This document shows, piece by piece, positions 21,390 through 33,700 of a DNA stretch of 64,000 nucleotides. The notes beneath the pieces are model-generated. The model was not told the origin of the DNA. It ran no database searches and worked only from the letters and a program-made list of their open reading frames with translations. Positions within the stretch are counted from its first letter, which is position 1. Each line of letters starts with the position of its first letter. A program made the translations under genes and the position numbers. The stretch lies in contig JAHLEZ010000022.1 in assembly GCA_020726505.1 (NCBI GenBank), forward strand, positions 682,001 through 746,000, written 5' to 3'. This DNA is from Leptodontidium sp. MPI-SDFR-AT-0119. Lineage: Eukaryota > Ascomycota > Leotiomycetes > Helotiales > Leptodontidiaceae.

Positions 21390-24022
21390 AGATCCATTAG
21401 ATAACGTTATGTGATAGAGTACAGGTGTGTTAGTTGGTATTTTGATCATTCCATTCCAAACCTACCACTGAAAAGGTACGGTGACTGGTACTTATGTCGG
21501 TCTCTCATGACATCAAGCCTCCACATGACATCACGGAGAGCTTCTGATTTGGACTTCAACAAACCCTCACATTCATTCGTTCATCCATGTCTGGAGCTTT
21601 GCGCGAAAAAGCAAAAATATTTTTGATTCTATACAGCACTTGGAGACAAAAAAAAATATCAAAATGTCTGTTCCAGCACCACAAGCAACAGAAATTGTGC
21701 TGCACCTCCTCAAAAACACAAATATAAACCAACCCCCTGGCACAACATGATTATCTCCCCCAAAAACCTTCAGCTTTCCGAAGAATAAAAAAACCACGGC
21801 CCCAAACTCACTATCCGACCTCGCGATCGCACTTATCAAAAATTGATCCCAAATCCACCCTTCTTCTACATCTCAACGCATAACAACTAGAGGAGCAAGC
21901 CGAGCGTGATATCACAGGGAGGCAGATGAACCAGAACCAGAACCAGGCACTGGCAACGGCAACGGTAACGACTACATTCCCTCCCCTCCCTACGGGACAA
22001 CTATTAAACTGTACTGTACGTGCCACCACCAGCACGAGCATGAACGACGTAGCAACCGCTCTCCTCGCACAAGCGATAGTGGTGAGAGAAGCGCGACGAC
22101 GATCGGTTCAGAGTTCTACTACTTCATTGTCATTGTCCGTGTCGTTGATTAATTACCGGGCCTTCCTCCCGCCGCGGTGCGGAGCTGTTCGGGTGGGTGG
22201 AAGATGAGTTGAGTTGTGGGATGTTTGTGAGAGAGGGAGCTGAAGGGAGAAAAAGAGGTGTGGGATGGGAGTCGAGCGGTTGAGGACGGGTGATGTGGTT
22301 GGGTGCGTCGGCGCCGTCGAAGATGGGGCAGGGGAAGATGGCGTTTCTGGGGGATGGGTGGGTGTTTGGAGAGGAGCTTGGAGCTATGGGTGTGATTAGA
22401 TATATATATTTATTTAGTAAGTACTGTGGTGGCGATTATGAAGGAGAAGAGAGGGAGAGGGGGGGGGGGAGTAGGGATCTCAGTGCTGTTGATCGATTGA
22501 GGTAGAGGTTGACGATGGAGCAAGTAAGCTGCAGGATGTGCTGATATGAATTTATCAAAGAAGAACCGGGGGGGGGGGGGGTTGACGTCTTTTTGTTTTG
22601 ATTTATTTCTTCTTGACTCTCTTCTAATGCTAGTCAATGGTTGATTAAACGACTTCTTGAACTGAAGTGCCACTCGCTTGAAAAAGAAAATACCGCTGTT
22701 AAAAAAACATGTCTTCCTTCTGTAGTAGGATTAGGGTACGGTGTGCCCCATCTTTAGCATTTCATTTATTTAGTATTTGCCGAGAAATGACCTGTTGTTA
22801 AATCACTTATCACATGTCTTTGAATATTCACAAGACAAATCCGTTCGTTCCTCTTATCAAAAACTTCCCTGACCGGAAGCAGCTCAAGCAAAAAGCCGAG
22901 AACGAACGTAAAGCGTATAGCAAAATTAGACATCTTCAGGGAAAAGACATCGATCGTTACAAGCATCTAATTACCAGTGAATCAGCGCCTACTGTGATAT
23001 ATATATCTACACCTTAGTACAGTACAAAAGAGAACGGGTATTTCAAGACAAGAAAAGTATACCTCTGAGGAAGCCAAGTCCAAGTTAAAACAAACACGAG
23101 CGGCAGGAGACAAGACATCTATCTCCCAGAAAACCAAACCAAACCAAACAAAACCGGCTCGGCCCATACCATCTCGCTTACCCGCCAAGATGTAGACCCA
23201 CTCACTAATGTCAACACAGCACACACACAAACACAAACTCATCGAAGCTTAGTACCCATCCATATCACTTATACATATAAAAACAAAAACAAAAGCGACG
23301 CATTCAGACGTATAAAATACATCACTGCAAAAAGGGGGAGTTCTGTTCTATTTTATAATCGACATGCTAACAAAAATATGAGTTACAGTTACAAGGAGGG
23401 ACTTTGCAAGGAGGGGGGGTTATTCTTTATTGAGAGGATGTAGATGGACTGTAGTAATTTAGTTACTTACTCGTGTGTCATTTCAACTTTCACTATCACC
23501 CTTCCCGCTCCCCCCCAACATAAACAAGGGATTCATTCATCTCTCACCCACCCACCCATGAGAAGAAAACGAGATGAAGGTTCAAGGATAGCGAAGTGAA
23601 CCGAGGCAGAACACTTTCTTTAGAGAGAGGCAAGAAAGAGGCTAACGTGTTTGCATCGTGCTTGCTTCGCAAAGAACGGGTATCAACTATCAATCAAACT
23701 ATCATATCGTTCCATCAAATCAAAATCAACCAACCACAATCTCAAAAGCGAAGGAATCAAAAAGTATCATATCGTACAAGAACCCAAATCTCCAAATAGA
23801 GAGAGAGAGCCGCTCCAAATGCTCCACAAATGCTCGCTCGCTTCCCCTTCGATGCATGTATCCCAAATCCCACTGCCGATCCTATTCCCCTTGCCTTTTA
23901 GGCTTGAATTAAATATGTGTATGTTGGCGAGGTGTCGTATCCCCGCACCAAGTGGTAATTGATCTGTGGCGACCATTCGAAGTATGAATCCTAACCACTT
24001 GCATCCTGCATCCCTGAATCCC
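21390..24022. other. intergenic region, low complexity
   Basis: About 2.6 kb without a recognisable gene. It contains G homopolymers at 22459-22469 and 22568-22581, purine-rich and AC-rich patches, and short open frames such as 22814-23017 with no family motif. The right part is probably the 3' UTR of the minus-strand gene that ends at 24023. Confidence 0.45.
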
Positions 24023-26387
24023 TCACCTAACCCTCCGACCATCAACCCAACGCTGTTTCTGCCCTTGATAATACTCTCTCCTCTCCCCCTCCATCCCTCT
24101 TCTCTTCTCCTCAAAAGCAGCTTTCTCTTCCTCACTCAGACTAAAAGCCTTCTTTAACCAACCAAACGCACTCCGTTTCTTCTTGACCTTCTTCTTCTCG
24201 CCATTTGCATCCACTTCCGTCATCATCGTCATATCGCTCATGACTGACATACCCATCGTACTCGGGGCGCCGCGGCGGTTGCCCAGTTGAGAAGGTGTGT
24301 GAGAATGGTGGTAGTCGCGGTGGGAGGAGAGGTTGGATGTTGATGAGTTGGAGTGCATATGTAAGGGATTCGAGGGTCCTGCTGTCCATGGTCTTTGAAG
24401 AGGAGAATGAGGGGATGCTTGGACAGGGCGGAAGAATTGTTGGTCGGATCGTGGGGATGGGACGAAGTCACGAGCGAATTGATGGCGGATGTTGGATTGA
24501 GAGCCGTTGGTATTGCGGCTGCCAGAAGATTGGTGTGAGACTGTCTGAGTGAGGGGTGTGGGTTGAGAGAGGTTTTGAGGAGAGTTCTTTTCGAAGTCTG
24601 AACAGTATGCTGAGTCCAGGCCTCGTGAGGGGGGTGTGGTTATGGAAGTTTGTCGTTCGCGGGGTATGGAATTTTGTCGTTCACGAGGAATAGAGTTTTG
24701 TCTATCTCGGGGAATCGACTTTTGTCTTTCACTAAATACTGAGTTCTGTCTCTCTCTTGGTGCGGAATTCTGTCGCTCTCTTGGTATGGAATTCTGACTC
24801 TCACCCAAAGCCGAATTCTGACGTTCATGTGGTGTAGGTTGTGACGAAGTAACCCGTTGACGAGCACCCCAGTACGTATCTAACGGGGGAGGAGCTTGTA
24901 AGGTTATCTCTGGAGGTGTCTCCTTCCTCTTCCCTAGAGAGAAACGTTTGCGTAGCGAGGATCTCTGTCGGACTTCGGGAGGCTGTTGGATCTCAGGCTT
25001 GGGCCGCTGAATCTCTGGTGGGGGTGAAGGGGGAGCTTGAATGGGAGCGGTGGGTGGTCTAGGAGAAGGTAATGGTGATGGTACAGGTGTGTATGTATGT
25101 GGTTTAAGTGTAAATTCTGGCTCCTCTTCCTCTTGCTCTTCCTCAGAAGAGTATCGTCCAGAGTCAGGCTCGGGAGTTCGTTCGCGGTCTTGGACCAATT
25201 GGAAAGCAGGAAGGGTCGCTCGAATGGCAGGTGTAATCATATTGGGATCGGAAGGAAGGCTCTTCAGCATCGACTGTCGCATCAATTTCGATTCTGGAGA
25301 GGCTGGTGGCGAGGCCATTGGTGAAGGTTCAGGGGAAGCGGTACTAAACTGCAACTTGTTAGCAAGGGAAAGAATCCAGGAGGAAGGAACGTACTCTTGT
25401 CTTCCGACTGATCTCACCAGCTCTTCGATCCATCTCTGCCACTATCGATCCTAGTTGTACCAGAGCTACACCAAGATGATTTCCCTTGGTTTGAAGTGAC
25501 ACATAGGCATTGTACCAACCCTCCACATTCCCCTTCATCGCAATGAACACCTGTTGCATATCCGGCCTATCTTTTAACCAGGCAGACTCCTCCTGCTCTT
25601 GAGCCAAATATATCGTAAATTGTTTGCAAGCATCCAGACCCTGCTGCACATCCTTCAGCGCATCGTTCATCGCTTTGGCCGTCCTCGTAATGACATGTTC
25701 AATTCTCTCGTTCCCATTGACAATCTGCAGTCTGAAATTCCGATCCTCGAGCATCGCATCAAAAATAATGATATTCTCCAACGGGAGCTTCAAGAACTTC
25801 AATCGCTCCTCGATATCTTCCTGTGCCAGGTCGAAATCCTCCAGTGTGGTTTCCAGGAACTCGTCAACCTCGTCCACATGTCCTTGGAGTATATTCATGA
25901 CCTGCTCGTCGTCCTTGGCAATGCCGTTTATGAGGAGATACACCCCAAAGGAGATCTGTGCCATGAGCTTCCATAGCTCGTGGTATTTCTGGCCCGGTTT
26001 CTGCTTCCACCTCGAGGCATGCGTATCCTCGTCGACATCCTGGTCGATCAACAGCTTCCTCCTCGCAGCCGCGTTCCCAATTCGATTCTTCGGTATGGTC
26101 GGGGTGGACGCTGCAGAGGACTCGTGCATGGATTCCGCAAAGGCGGCCTGCATCGAGGGGATGGGATGCTGGGGAACCTGAACTTCCTTCATGGTGTCCT
26201 GTCGAGGCGTGGTCGCACCGCTGCTGGGATTGGTGACGAGGGAGAAGAAGGAGTCGTCCTCGGGCTCGAAGATGATCTGGAGGTTGTCGTCGTCCTCTTC
26301 CTCGGACGAGGAATAGATGGTGGTGTTGTTGTGGTGAGCCATGTTGGAATGGAGCTTTTGCCTTTTGGCTCGCTCGCTCGGGTGCAT
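24023..26387 (-). CDS. Ser/Pro/Gln-rich conserved fungal protein with octapeptide repeats
   Basis: Two exons join across a 46 bp intron (25394-25349), from GEISRKTR into FSTASPEPSP, giving about 770 residues from ATG 26387 (ATG 26342 is also possible). The first 340 residues have an acidic serine patch (YSSSEEEDDD) followed by a helical, probably coiled-coil region (HVDEVDEFLETTLEDFDLAQ, DALKDVQQGLDAC). The second exon is disordered and Pro/Ser/Arg-rich, with eight 8-residue repeats at 24826-24635, and ends in a basic conserved block KKKVKKKRSAFGWLKKAFSL followed by SEEEKAAFEEK. I do not recognise a named family. The layout suggests a scaffold or cytoskeletal/septation protein regulated by phosphorylation, which is inference. 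The gene looks intact. Confidence 0.75.
24635..24826 (-). repeat. 8 x 24-bp coding tandem repeat (ERQNSIPR-type octapeptide)
   Basis: Exactly 192 bp divide into eight 24 bp units. The encoded octapeptides run ERQNSALG, ESQNSIPR, ERQNSAPR, ERQNSVFS, ERQKSIPR, DRQNSIPR, ERQNSIPR, ERQTSITT. Every unit keeps a Ser or Thr, and all but the second keep an Arg three residues before it (R-x-x-S/T). Confidence 0.9.
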
Positions 26388-26924
26388 CCGCTAATGCCGC
26401 TGGTGAGATCCCTAGCTACTGGTGATACCACCGGCGTGCTATGTCGATTAGTGGGTTGGCATTGGTCAAGGTAAGGAGGGCGTGGGTGTGTGTGTTATGG
26501 GCTGCGGTGTAGTGTAGTATAGGTAGGTAGTGTGGTGTGGTGTATGTAGGTTTGACGGGGGAATGCTGGTTTGGAGGGGAGCGAAATGGAGATGGAGAGG
26601 TAGAGAAAGGACGGGACCTGAGTCGGGAGTTGGTTGGCGTGCGTCGGCTTCTGTCTGTCAGTCAGTCTGTCATGTCAGTTTGATTGATTGACAGTAATGC
26701 CGGGACTGTACGGTGGTAGGGTGGTCGTAGTCGTAGTCGTGATGGTCGTTCCTTCCTCGGGCGGATGTTCAGTTTAGAGTTCGTAGGTAGTGAGGGGAGG
26801 GGAACGATCAAACGGATGGCAGAAACATAAAAGGAACCGATGCCGGTTGGCTTGGAGGTTTAGCTTTTTTTGGTGGTGGTGAAGGAGGAGGACTGACTGG
26901 TGTGGTCTTGTCTGGTGGAAGTAG

Positions 26925-26966
26925 GTATGGGCATGGGTATGGGTATGGGCAAGGGCATGGGTATGT
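26925..26966 (+). repeat. GGGTAT/GGGCAT hexanucleotide microsatellite
   Basis: Seven imperfect hexamers (GGTATG/GGCATG/GGCAAG) in tandem. A frame through it reads MGMGMGMGKGMGM, which is a by-product of the repeat. Confidence 0.8.
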
Positions 26967-29655
26967 ATGGGTGGATGGGTGGGTGGGCGTGGTCAGGAAC
27001 AGTCAGGACGTCGACGTGCAAGTTGGGATGGATCGGACAGGCCCAGGGCAGGCTCAGGCACAGGCCCGTTGAAAAGATGGGGACAGCAGCCAGGAGGAAG
27101 AGGAGCAGGTGGAGTTCGTTTGTTCGTTCGATCTTTTCGAGTAGTAGTTGTCACTGAATCTGACTGAGCACCCGCCGCACTGTATGTAATCCGGAGGCAA
27201 GGAAGGTACCGCAACGGCAAGGTGCAGAAAAGAAACGGTGAAGGCGAAGACTTGGATAGACTTGACTTGACTTGACTTGACCCGGCTGGATTGATTGACT
27301 AGATAGACTTGACAGGTTCTAAAATGACGACCAGGATATCATACCGAACCTGTGATTACCTTATTCAATTCAATTCCAGGTTCTCACTGTAAATTTACAA
27401 TTTTCCTCTCTCCACTGAGTCCCCTCCTGTGTGTATCTTCGAAGTAATCTTCTATTCCCCATCCACAGCTCAAGCCCGGATCTAGCCCACCGTAGCCCAC
27501 TACAGCCCCCGTCTAGTCCCCTCTTAGCCAGGAACGGGGATGAACGGGCCTCTCACTTCCTTAGCTAACCCGGTAAAGTGAGTAGTCCCGCCTCCCCTTC
27601 CCACCACAGTCTAGCACGAGGCTGCGGCCAAGGAGAGTGCGGCTGCAAGAGGGATGGCGTGGTAGTTATTTCTAGATAGTGCGCCGCGATGGTGGGTGGA
27701 GTGCTGTGCCTGGGGTGATGGTTTAAGGTTCGTCGGGTGGGGAAGGGTGCTGTTTTGGGATGCTGAACTGGGCTTGGGGGGGTGGATGGGTATGGGTGTG
27801 GATAAGGATGGAAGGGGAGGGGAGGTGAGTTGGTGATGTAGACGGAGTGGCTGGGTACGTAAACGGGTTGGGTTTATTAATTGAGTAAGCAAGTGACGAT
27901 TTCGATGTTTAAATTCGCGATTGAATGGGAGATTTTTCGTATTGCCCATTTGCTAGCTTCTAGAAGAAAAAAGAAGAAAGTGAAAAAGAGGAAAAGGGGT
28001 GAAAAGGAGAAAGAAAAAAGGGAGCAAAAGGAGAAGAGAAGAGGCACGGGTTCAATAATACTAACAGACGCAGGTGCGGATGCAGATGCAGTGCAGATGC
28101 ACGCCGTGAAGGGTTAGAGTGCATGCATACACATCCCGTACTGCACTGTGCTCGGAGAGAATGGTATAAGCGTGCATACTTACCATCTATCTAACTTTCA
28201 TCTAATGCAGAGCATAGCACAAACATGAAGATCTTCTCCATACCTACCTACTAACCAATTGACATTTAACCCAGCTGACTGACTGACTGACTCTTACCAA
28301 TCTACCACACATACCTAAGTCCAAGACCTTCACTCCACGCCACTCATCCAAAACCCGACATTCCCCCTTCCAGAATCCTCACAATCCATCCCCCCCTCCA
28401 AGAAACCGATCAAAGTAAAGCAAAAACCAATAAAGTCAGACCAACGCCTCCGCTGACAGCTCATTCTCTGGTTTATTCTAGCTTGCTCCGGCTTCTGATG
28501 GCGTCGGATACATGAGGGGAAGAACAGTCCTAATTGGTAGAAAGGCACAAAATGATGCAGCCATCACCCACACATCAAAACGGGAGAGCACCTGTCATGG
28601 CTCTTCTTTCCTACCCTCCTTCCACACCCCTCATCTGTATCAAGAAATCCAGCTCCCCTCTTTCAGACCACCTATTAAATGATATCCAATCCAACACTGT
28701 GTATGGAGGGTAGGAGAGACATTTTCATTTCATCTCGTACAGTAGAGAGATTTTCAATATTTACTGCAGAGGTACTGATTGATTGATTGATGCAGACGAG
28801 CACGTCAGTCAGCTCGCTACTGTATGAAAAGAGTCGGATTGGGAGGTGGAAATGTCCTGGATGGGCCACCGTCTGATAACGAATGACATGGGCCCTGGTC
28901 GATAGCCAGGGCGGGCTGCGTTGCATCGCTGATTGCGGGGGTGGTATGGTGTGGTTAGTGCGGTGTGGGTGGGCATGCCTGTCTTCGTACTGTTTTCGGA
29001 TGATGGTGTAAATTTACCTACCTATCTGGTCGTACTCGTCTAAGGAGGTCTTCTGACTACTTTAGGTGGGTGAGCAGGAGGATTATTTCCCAAAATGACA
29101 ACAAGGAAGTATAGAAAAGGGGGAATTGACTGCAAGGTAGAGTCTCACCATGTGAGAGTTCAGATGTAAAGTGTGTTGATCCTTCGTTTCGTTTCGTCTC
29201 GTTTTCAGCGTCGTCATCCTCTTTCTTTCCCGTTGTTGTCGTTCAAGCCGTGCCTCACACGCGAGAAACCTAGATGTCGTTTGGTTTCGTTTCGTTTCAT
29301 AGCACAGCCCAGCAGCCAAGCCCTCGTGATAGTCCCCTGCTCCCGAGCCCAAGGTCTCAGACAGACTCTGGCTTTTGTTTCCCGCTTCTCCTCATCACGT
29401 ATCTCTGTAGCAACGAGATGTGATGAACGACAGCCGTTTGAGTTCGCACTCTCTCTCCCTCTCTTCCGAGTCCCCCGGCGTTGTTCTTGGTGTATCTGTA
29501 AGAATCGGACTCCGGACAGCAGGACAAAGCGTCAGTTGACAGCGGCAGTCTTAAAGGTTAATACTTAAGGTTAAACTGTGCCGGGCTGGGCTGTTTTGAC
29601 TTTGTGCCTTTTGACTTTCGACTCTTGGTGCACTTACAAAGAAAGAGAGAATCTG

Positions 29656-29794
29656 CTCGGCCTCCACGGCAGTGGCCCCCGGAGGGAAAGAAAGACCTCA
29701 CTTGGGTATTCTCGGAGCATTTCTACAGTTCAGTACAGTGAATCAATCACATGGTGATGCTTTCCCTCCGGGGGCCACTGCCGTAGAGGCCGAG
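29656..29794. repeat. 35-bp near-perfect inverted repeat with 69-bp loop
   Basis: The left arm (29656-29690) starts CTCGGCCTCCACGGCAGTGG and the right arm (29760-29794) is its reverse complement with one mismatch. The 34/35 pairing over a GC-rich arm would give a strong hairpin of 139 bp in total. No target-site duplication is obvious at the edges. Confidence 0.9.
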
Positions 29795-31143
29795 TAATCG
29801 TCAATACAATTCAACACGCCTTGGTAATAATACTAGATGGTAGGTACTCGTTCCAATCCAGCCCAATATCCAATTCACGAAAAAGGAGAACGAGCGAACC
29901 GAGGATGCCAGATCATCGGGACAATATTCTGGAACATTGAATGAATGGATGATCATTGAATCGAATCTCGGTTTCGGTGGTCGGTTCCCATCGCAGCCAG
30001 TCGATGTCCGGAGTGCACTGCGCCTAGGTAATATCGGAGATATATTCCACGCTATTGAAAGAATGCTTCCACCTCACTTCGCCTCACTTCGGTGGCAGCG
30101 CAGCAATTGCAGAATTAGGAGACGTCGTCATCCTCATCCACAGTTTGTCGTATTCCACTTGGATATTGAAATAAATCCCCGAAGAACAATATAAAAGGGA
30201 GATCCATCTTTTGATGTTCTTCTGGAAGGAAATTCGAAAGAAAGAAGGTGAGGATATTGAAAGTCACGAGTGGAAATGCCAGTCTGGTCCAGCCCAGAGC
30301 CCAGACATGAGAAAGGAGCTAATCCCTAGCCGAGATACACCATTCCCTTCCAGGCGTAGACTTGCCTTGAATCTGCAAGGACCGGGGCCAAATCCGGATT
30401 CTACAAGCTCGAGGCTGATACTTTTTCTTCGTCGCCAGAAACAATTCGTTGCGACAGCTGGCACAGCAGGAAGGAAAGTTCAGATGATCGAAAAGTTAAA
30501 CCATAAATAAACTTGTGTAGCTTTCATCGCATCATCGTGCATCTCTCCTATTCTCCTTATTTCATAATCTGGATACAAAGCTTCAATCCACAGCGAGAAC
30601 GGCAATAATCGCATTGCACACTCCAAACACTGGTGAGTCGCGACTTCGCATCGCTTCACCTCTACGACATCCATCTCCACAGCAGCTGCCTCCGTCCAGT
30701 GGGCTACAGCAGTGGGTGCACCTAATTTACCTGCTTCCCGGTGACGTTTCCAGGTGGAGATACCCGAAGACTACCCAACCTAGCCTCGACACCACCACAC
30801 ACCAGGATACCTCGTCCAATCCCTGAAACCCACGACAACGCCTTCTCTCCTTTTCTTTTCCCTTTTCGCAGACAAGCTTTTCCTTCTAGAATCCTTTTGG
30901 AAGGAAGTCACTTCGAATACGAAATATCGAATCATCAAACGATCAAGTAAACTTACGCTTTTCTCGACGCGTGATCCATCTGCAGGGCTACCGACGAGAC
31001 ATAGGGGAATCACACGAGGCTGAGAAACAGGACGGGGCGACGAAGACAATCGTCATACATCACCACACACAGAATACAACGCTCGACCGCACCGCGCATT
31101 CGATTGAAGACAGCAAGGAGAAGAAGAGAAGGAGGGAGACGAA

Positions 31144-32176
31144 ATGGTGAAACTCAACATCTTCTCCGCGCAACATTTCAAATTCGGCACCGATCTATGG
31201 GATCCAAGTCATCGATTCGAGACGTCGTGGTTACTCCCACCATGGATCCTATTCGCGATTCGAGCTACCATTGTACGTCCATTCCCCCGTCTCAGACACA
31301 ATACATACCAGGCGGATAGGGAATATGCTAATGGATATTCAAGTCACTTTACGCGTTCACAGTAACCTTCTTCATCATCGGTTGGGAACTCAGTGGACAT
31401 GATGGACTCTCAGCGAGTGACGTGCGGAAATCATTCTCTTTCTTCACTAGTACGTCCTCTTTCTCTCCCCTCTCCTCCCCCTTCCCATTCTTAATCTTGT
31501 ACTAACCAACCCAACAGTCCTCTGCTACTGGGGAATATGCTTCTACTTCGCCGTCGCCGCAATCCACACCTTCTCTTACGCTCTCCACGGCGGGACTCCC
31601 CTCCTAAACCGCTTCCCCCGTCCCCTCCAAGCACTACACTACCTCTTCCACAGCACCATCACCACCTTCCCCTTCCTCGTCACAATAGTCTACTGGGCAA
31701 TCCTCTACTCACACTTCGACACCACTTTCTCCCTCTGGTCGAACATCTCGCAACACGGACTGAACTCTGCATTCGGCCTCTTCGAGATCCTATTCACGCG
31801 CATCAATCCCGCGCCTTGGATCCACCTCCTCTACCTGATAATCCTGCTAGCATGCTATCTCGGCCTCGCGTACGTCACATACGCCACGAAGGGGTATTAC
31901 GTGTATAGCTTCCTGAACCCGGACCCGGTGAATAAGATCATCGATGCGCAGGGCCGGGAGGACAATATCGGGGGTGTGGGCAAGGGTGCGGTGGTGGGGT
32001 ATGTGTTTGGGATCGCGGCGGCGATTTGTATTATCTTTTGTGTGGTGAAGGGCCTGGCGACGTTGAGGAAGTGGGGGACGGAGACGAAGTTGGGGAAGAA
32101 GGGGAAGTTTTATGCGGGGAGGGAGATGGGGTTTGGGGATGTGGAGTTGGAGACGCAGAGGGTGTGGGAGAAGTAG
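31144..32176 (+). CDS. multi-pass membrane protein, FAR-17a/AIG1-like
   Basis: Three exons with introns at 31273-31343 and 31450-31517, from ATG 31144 to TAG 32176, give about 297 residues. At least five to six hydrophobic segments are visible (WILFAIRATISLYAFTVTFF, YWGICFYFAVAAIH, FPFLVTIVYWAILY, IHLLYLIILLACYLGLAYV, VVGYVFGIAAAICIIFCVV). SQHGLNSAFGLFEIL followed by KGYYVYSFLNPDP parallels the order of conserved blocks in AIG1/ADTRP proteins (a conserved His before a helix, then WVYPFL). Those animal enzymes hydrolyse fatty-acid esters in the ER membrane; whether this protein does is unknown. The C-terminus is basic and cytosolic-looking. The assignment to FAR-17a/AIG1 is moderate; otherwise it is a conserved fungal integral membrane protein. 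Confidence 0.7.
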
Positions 32177-33700
32177 GTGGTTGGGAGGTGTGAGTTTTGC
32201 TTTTGCTTTATAATTGAGTATGGTTATATACCTACCCATTTGCTATGTGTGCGGTGTGGTTATTGGGTTGTGACTTTTGTGGTTCGAATTGCTGTAGAAC
32301 TGGATGGGACAAGGTTCGTTTTTCAAGCCTCTCATTTATGTCTCCTTGTATAATCTTATTAATCTTCCCTAGATCCCTCCTACCTACCTATCTAGTTACT
32401 CTTTTGTCTCTGTCTTCCCAAATCATAGTCCTTTCTCCTTCCTGTCCCCTTCCCTCTCCCCGCTTACCCCACCTTTCCCCCTCTAGCAAAATCCAAATCC
32501 AGACCCAGATCAAGACCTATAAAAACCCTTCTCCCTCTCAACTTCCCACCCTGGTCATCAACGCGCAGAACGACCAGAAAAGATATCAATGCCGGATGTT
32601 CTTCCAGTTCTCCACCGTTTACAAGTAACACTCATTCATCCCTACCTTTCTCTCATATTTTCAATCTCCCTGCGTTTTTAAGGTAATTCAGAGGACATTG
32701 TTTCCAGTGCCAGGCGTACAATAAGGAAGGTTGGTTTGGAATTTGTTGTTGTCATTTCTATTCTTAGTCGTCAATTTAAACGTTATTGCCATCACTAAAC
32801 CACCCCCCACCCCTCAACATTTCGTTCTCGTAGACCGTAAACACACCTTTGAAAATACGGTTAGGGAGGCGATATAATACCCAATACAGGGGAGCAGGGT
32901 GCTTAATTACTAGAAGGAAAGCTAAAGATAGATAGAAGAAGAAGAAGAATGGCCTGGTGATTACTATTTTTATAAAGTAAGCGTTATAGTATTTAGGTTC
33001 ATAGTAATACCTATATATTTAAGAAAGGTTTGCTAAAGGAAGTTTATTTTATTAATAATGCTAGGAGTATAGATCTTGGTAGCTATGATAAGTAGTATTA
33101 TGTATAAATTATTAAATGTGAAAATATTTTGGAAATTCATGCTGACTTGCTGCTGTTCTCTCTCGTTGAGCTAGACACAAGGAGTGGACTTTGGCGAACG
33201 GACCATTTCCACGTCCCATCGACTTGATTGTCAAGGTGCAAGCACGTGCTCACAGGAGCCAAAGAGAAGTGCCTCTCTCTGGCATGATTTTGATGCCTCG
33301 GAGTAATTATTGTTCGAGGGCTATGCAGCTCTCGCTGAATGAAGCCGGATTGGGTTTAGTGGCCCCTGTTCAAGCGAACACCACAACATCAATCCTTGTC
33401 TACCCTTTCGGCACCAGCCACGATGGGCAAACTAGGCGTCCATGTAAAGCATCGAAATTGTTCTCTCGATATCCAGAGAGCCTCGTCTGTTGACTTGACG
33501 AGAAAGGCAATCATTCCGAACTATGAACATTTCTTACGTGCTCACGAACGCCCGATCTGAGAGGAACTGCTTCGCCCCTCTGCCTCCTTGAACAATAAAA
33601 ACCAAACCCAGCTGCATCTTCAAGCTTTCAAGTCATTGCATCTCGTTCACCAAGGCTCCGAACAACTTTCTCTCCAAAGTATACTAAGCCTACTGTCAGA
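32177..33700. other. intergenic region with an AT-rich patch
   Basis: About 1.5 kb. From about 32860 to 33130 the sequence turns AT-rich with many TA dinucleotides (TATAGTATTTAGG, TATATATTTAAG), unlike its surroundings and consistent with an old RIP-mutated insertion. No gene recognised; the frame at 33191-33493 has no family motif. Confidence 0.45.

Larger units (their letters stand above)
26388..31143. other. long intergenic region rich in microsatellites
   Basis: About 4.8 kb between divergent genes at 26387 (minus) and 31144 (plus), so promoters of both should lie here. It holds simple repeats: GGGTAT/GGGCAT hexamers at 26925-26966, TTGAC units near 27265-27290, a purine tract of about 80 bp at 27965-28045, CTGA near 28270 and TGAT near 28780, plus a 35 bp inverted repeat at 29656-29794. 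No open frame resembles a known protein. Confidence 0.5.

Noticed and set aside
22814..23017. Plus-strand frame of 67 codons (MSLNIHKTNPFVPLIKNF)
   Set aside because: Balanced composition made it tempting, but there is no homology I can name and it lies in a probable 3' region.
26900..27157. Plus-strand frame starting with alternating Met-Gly
   Set aside because: Product of the hexanucleotide microsatellite rather than a gene.
27965..28045. Lys/Glu-rich frame over a purine tract
   Set aside because: Low-complexity polypurine DNA gives such frames by itself.
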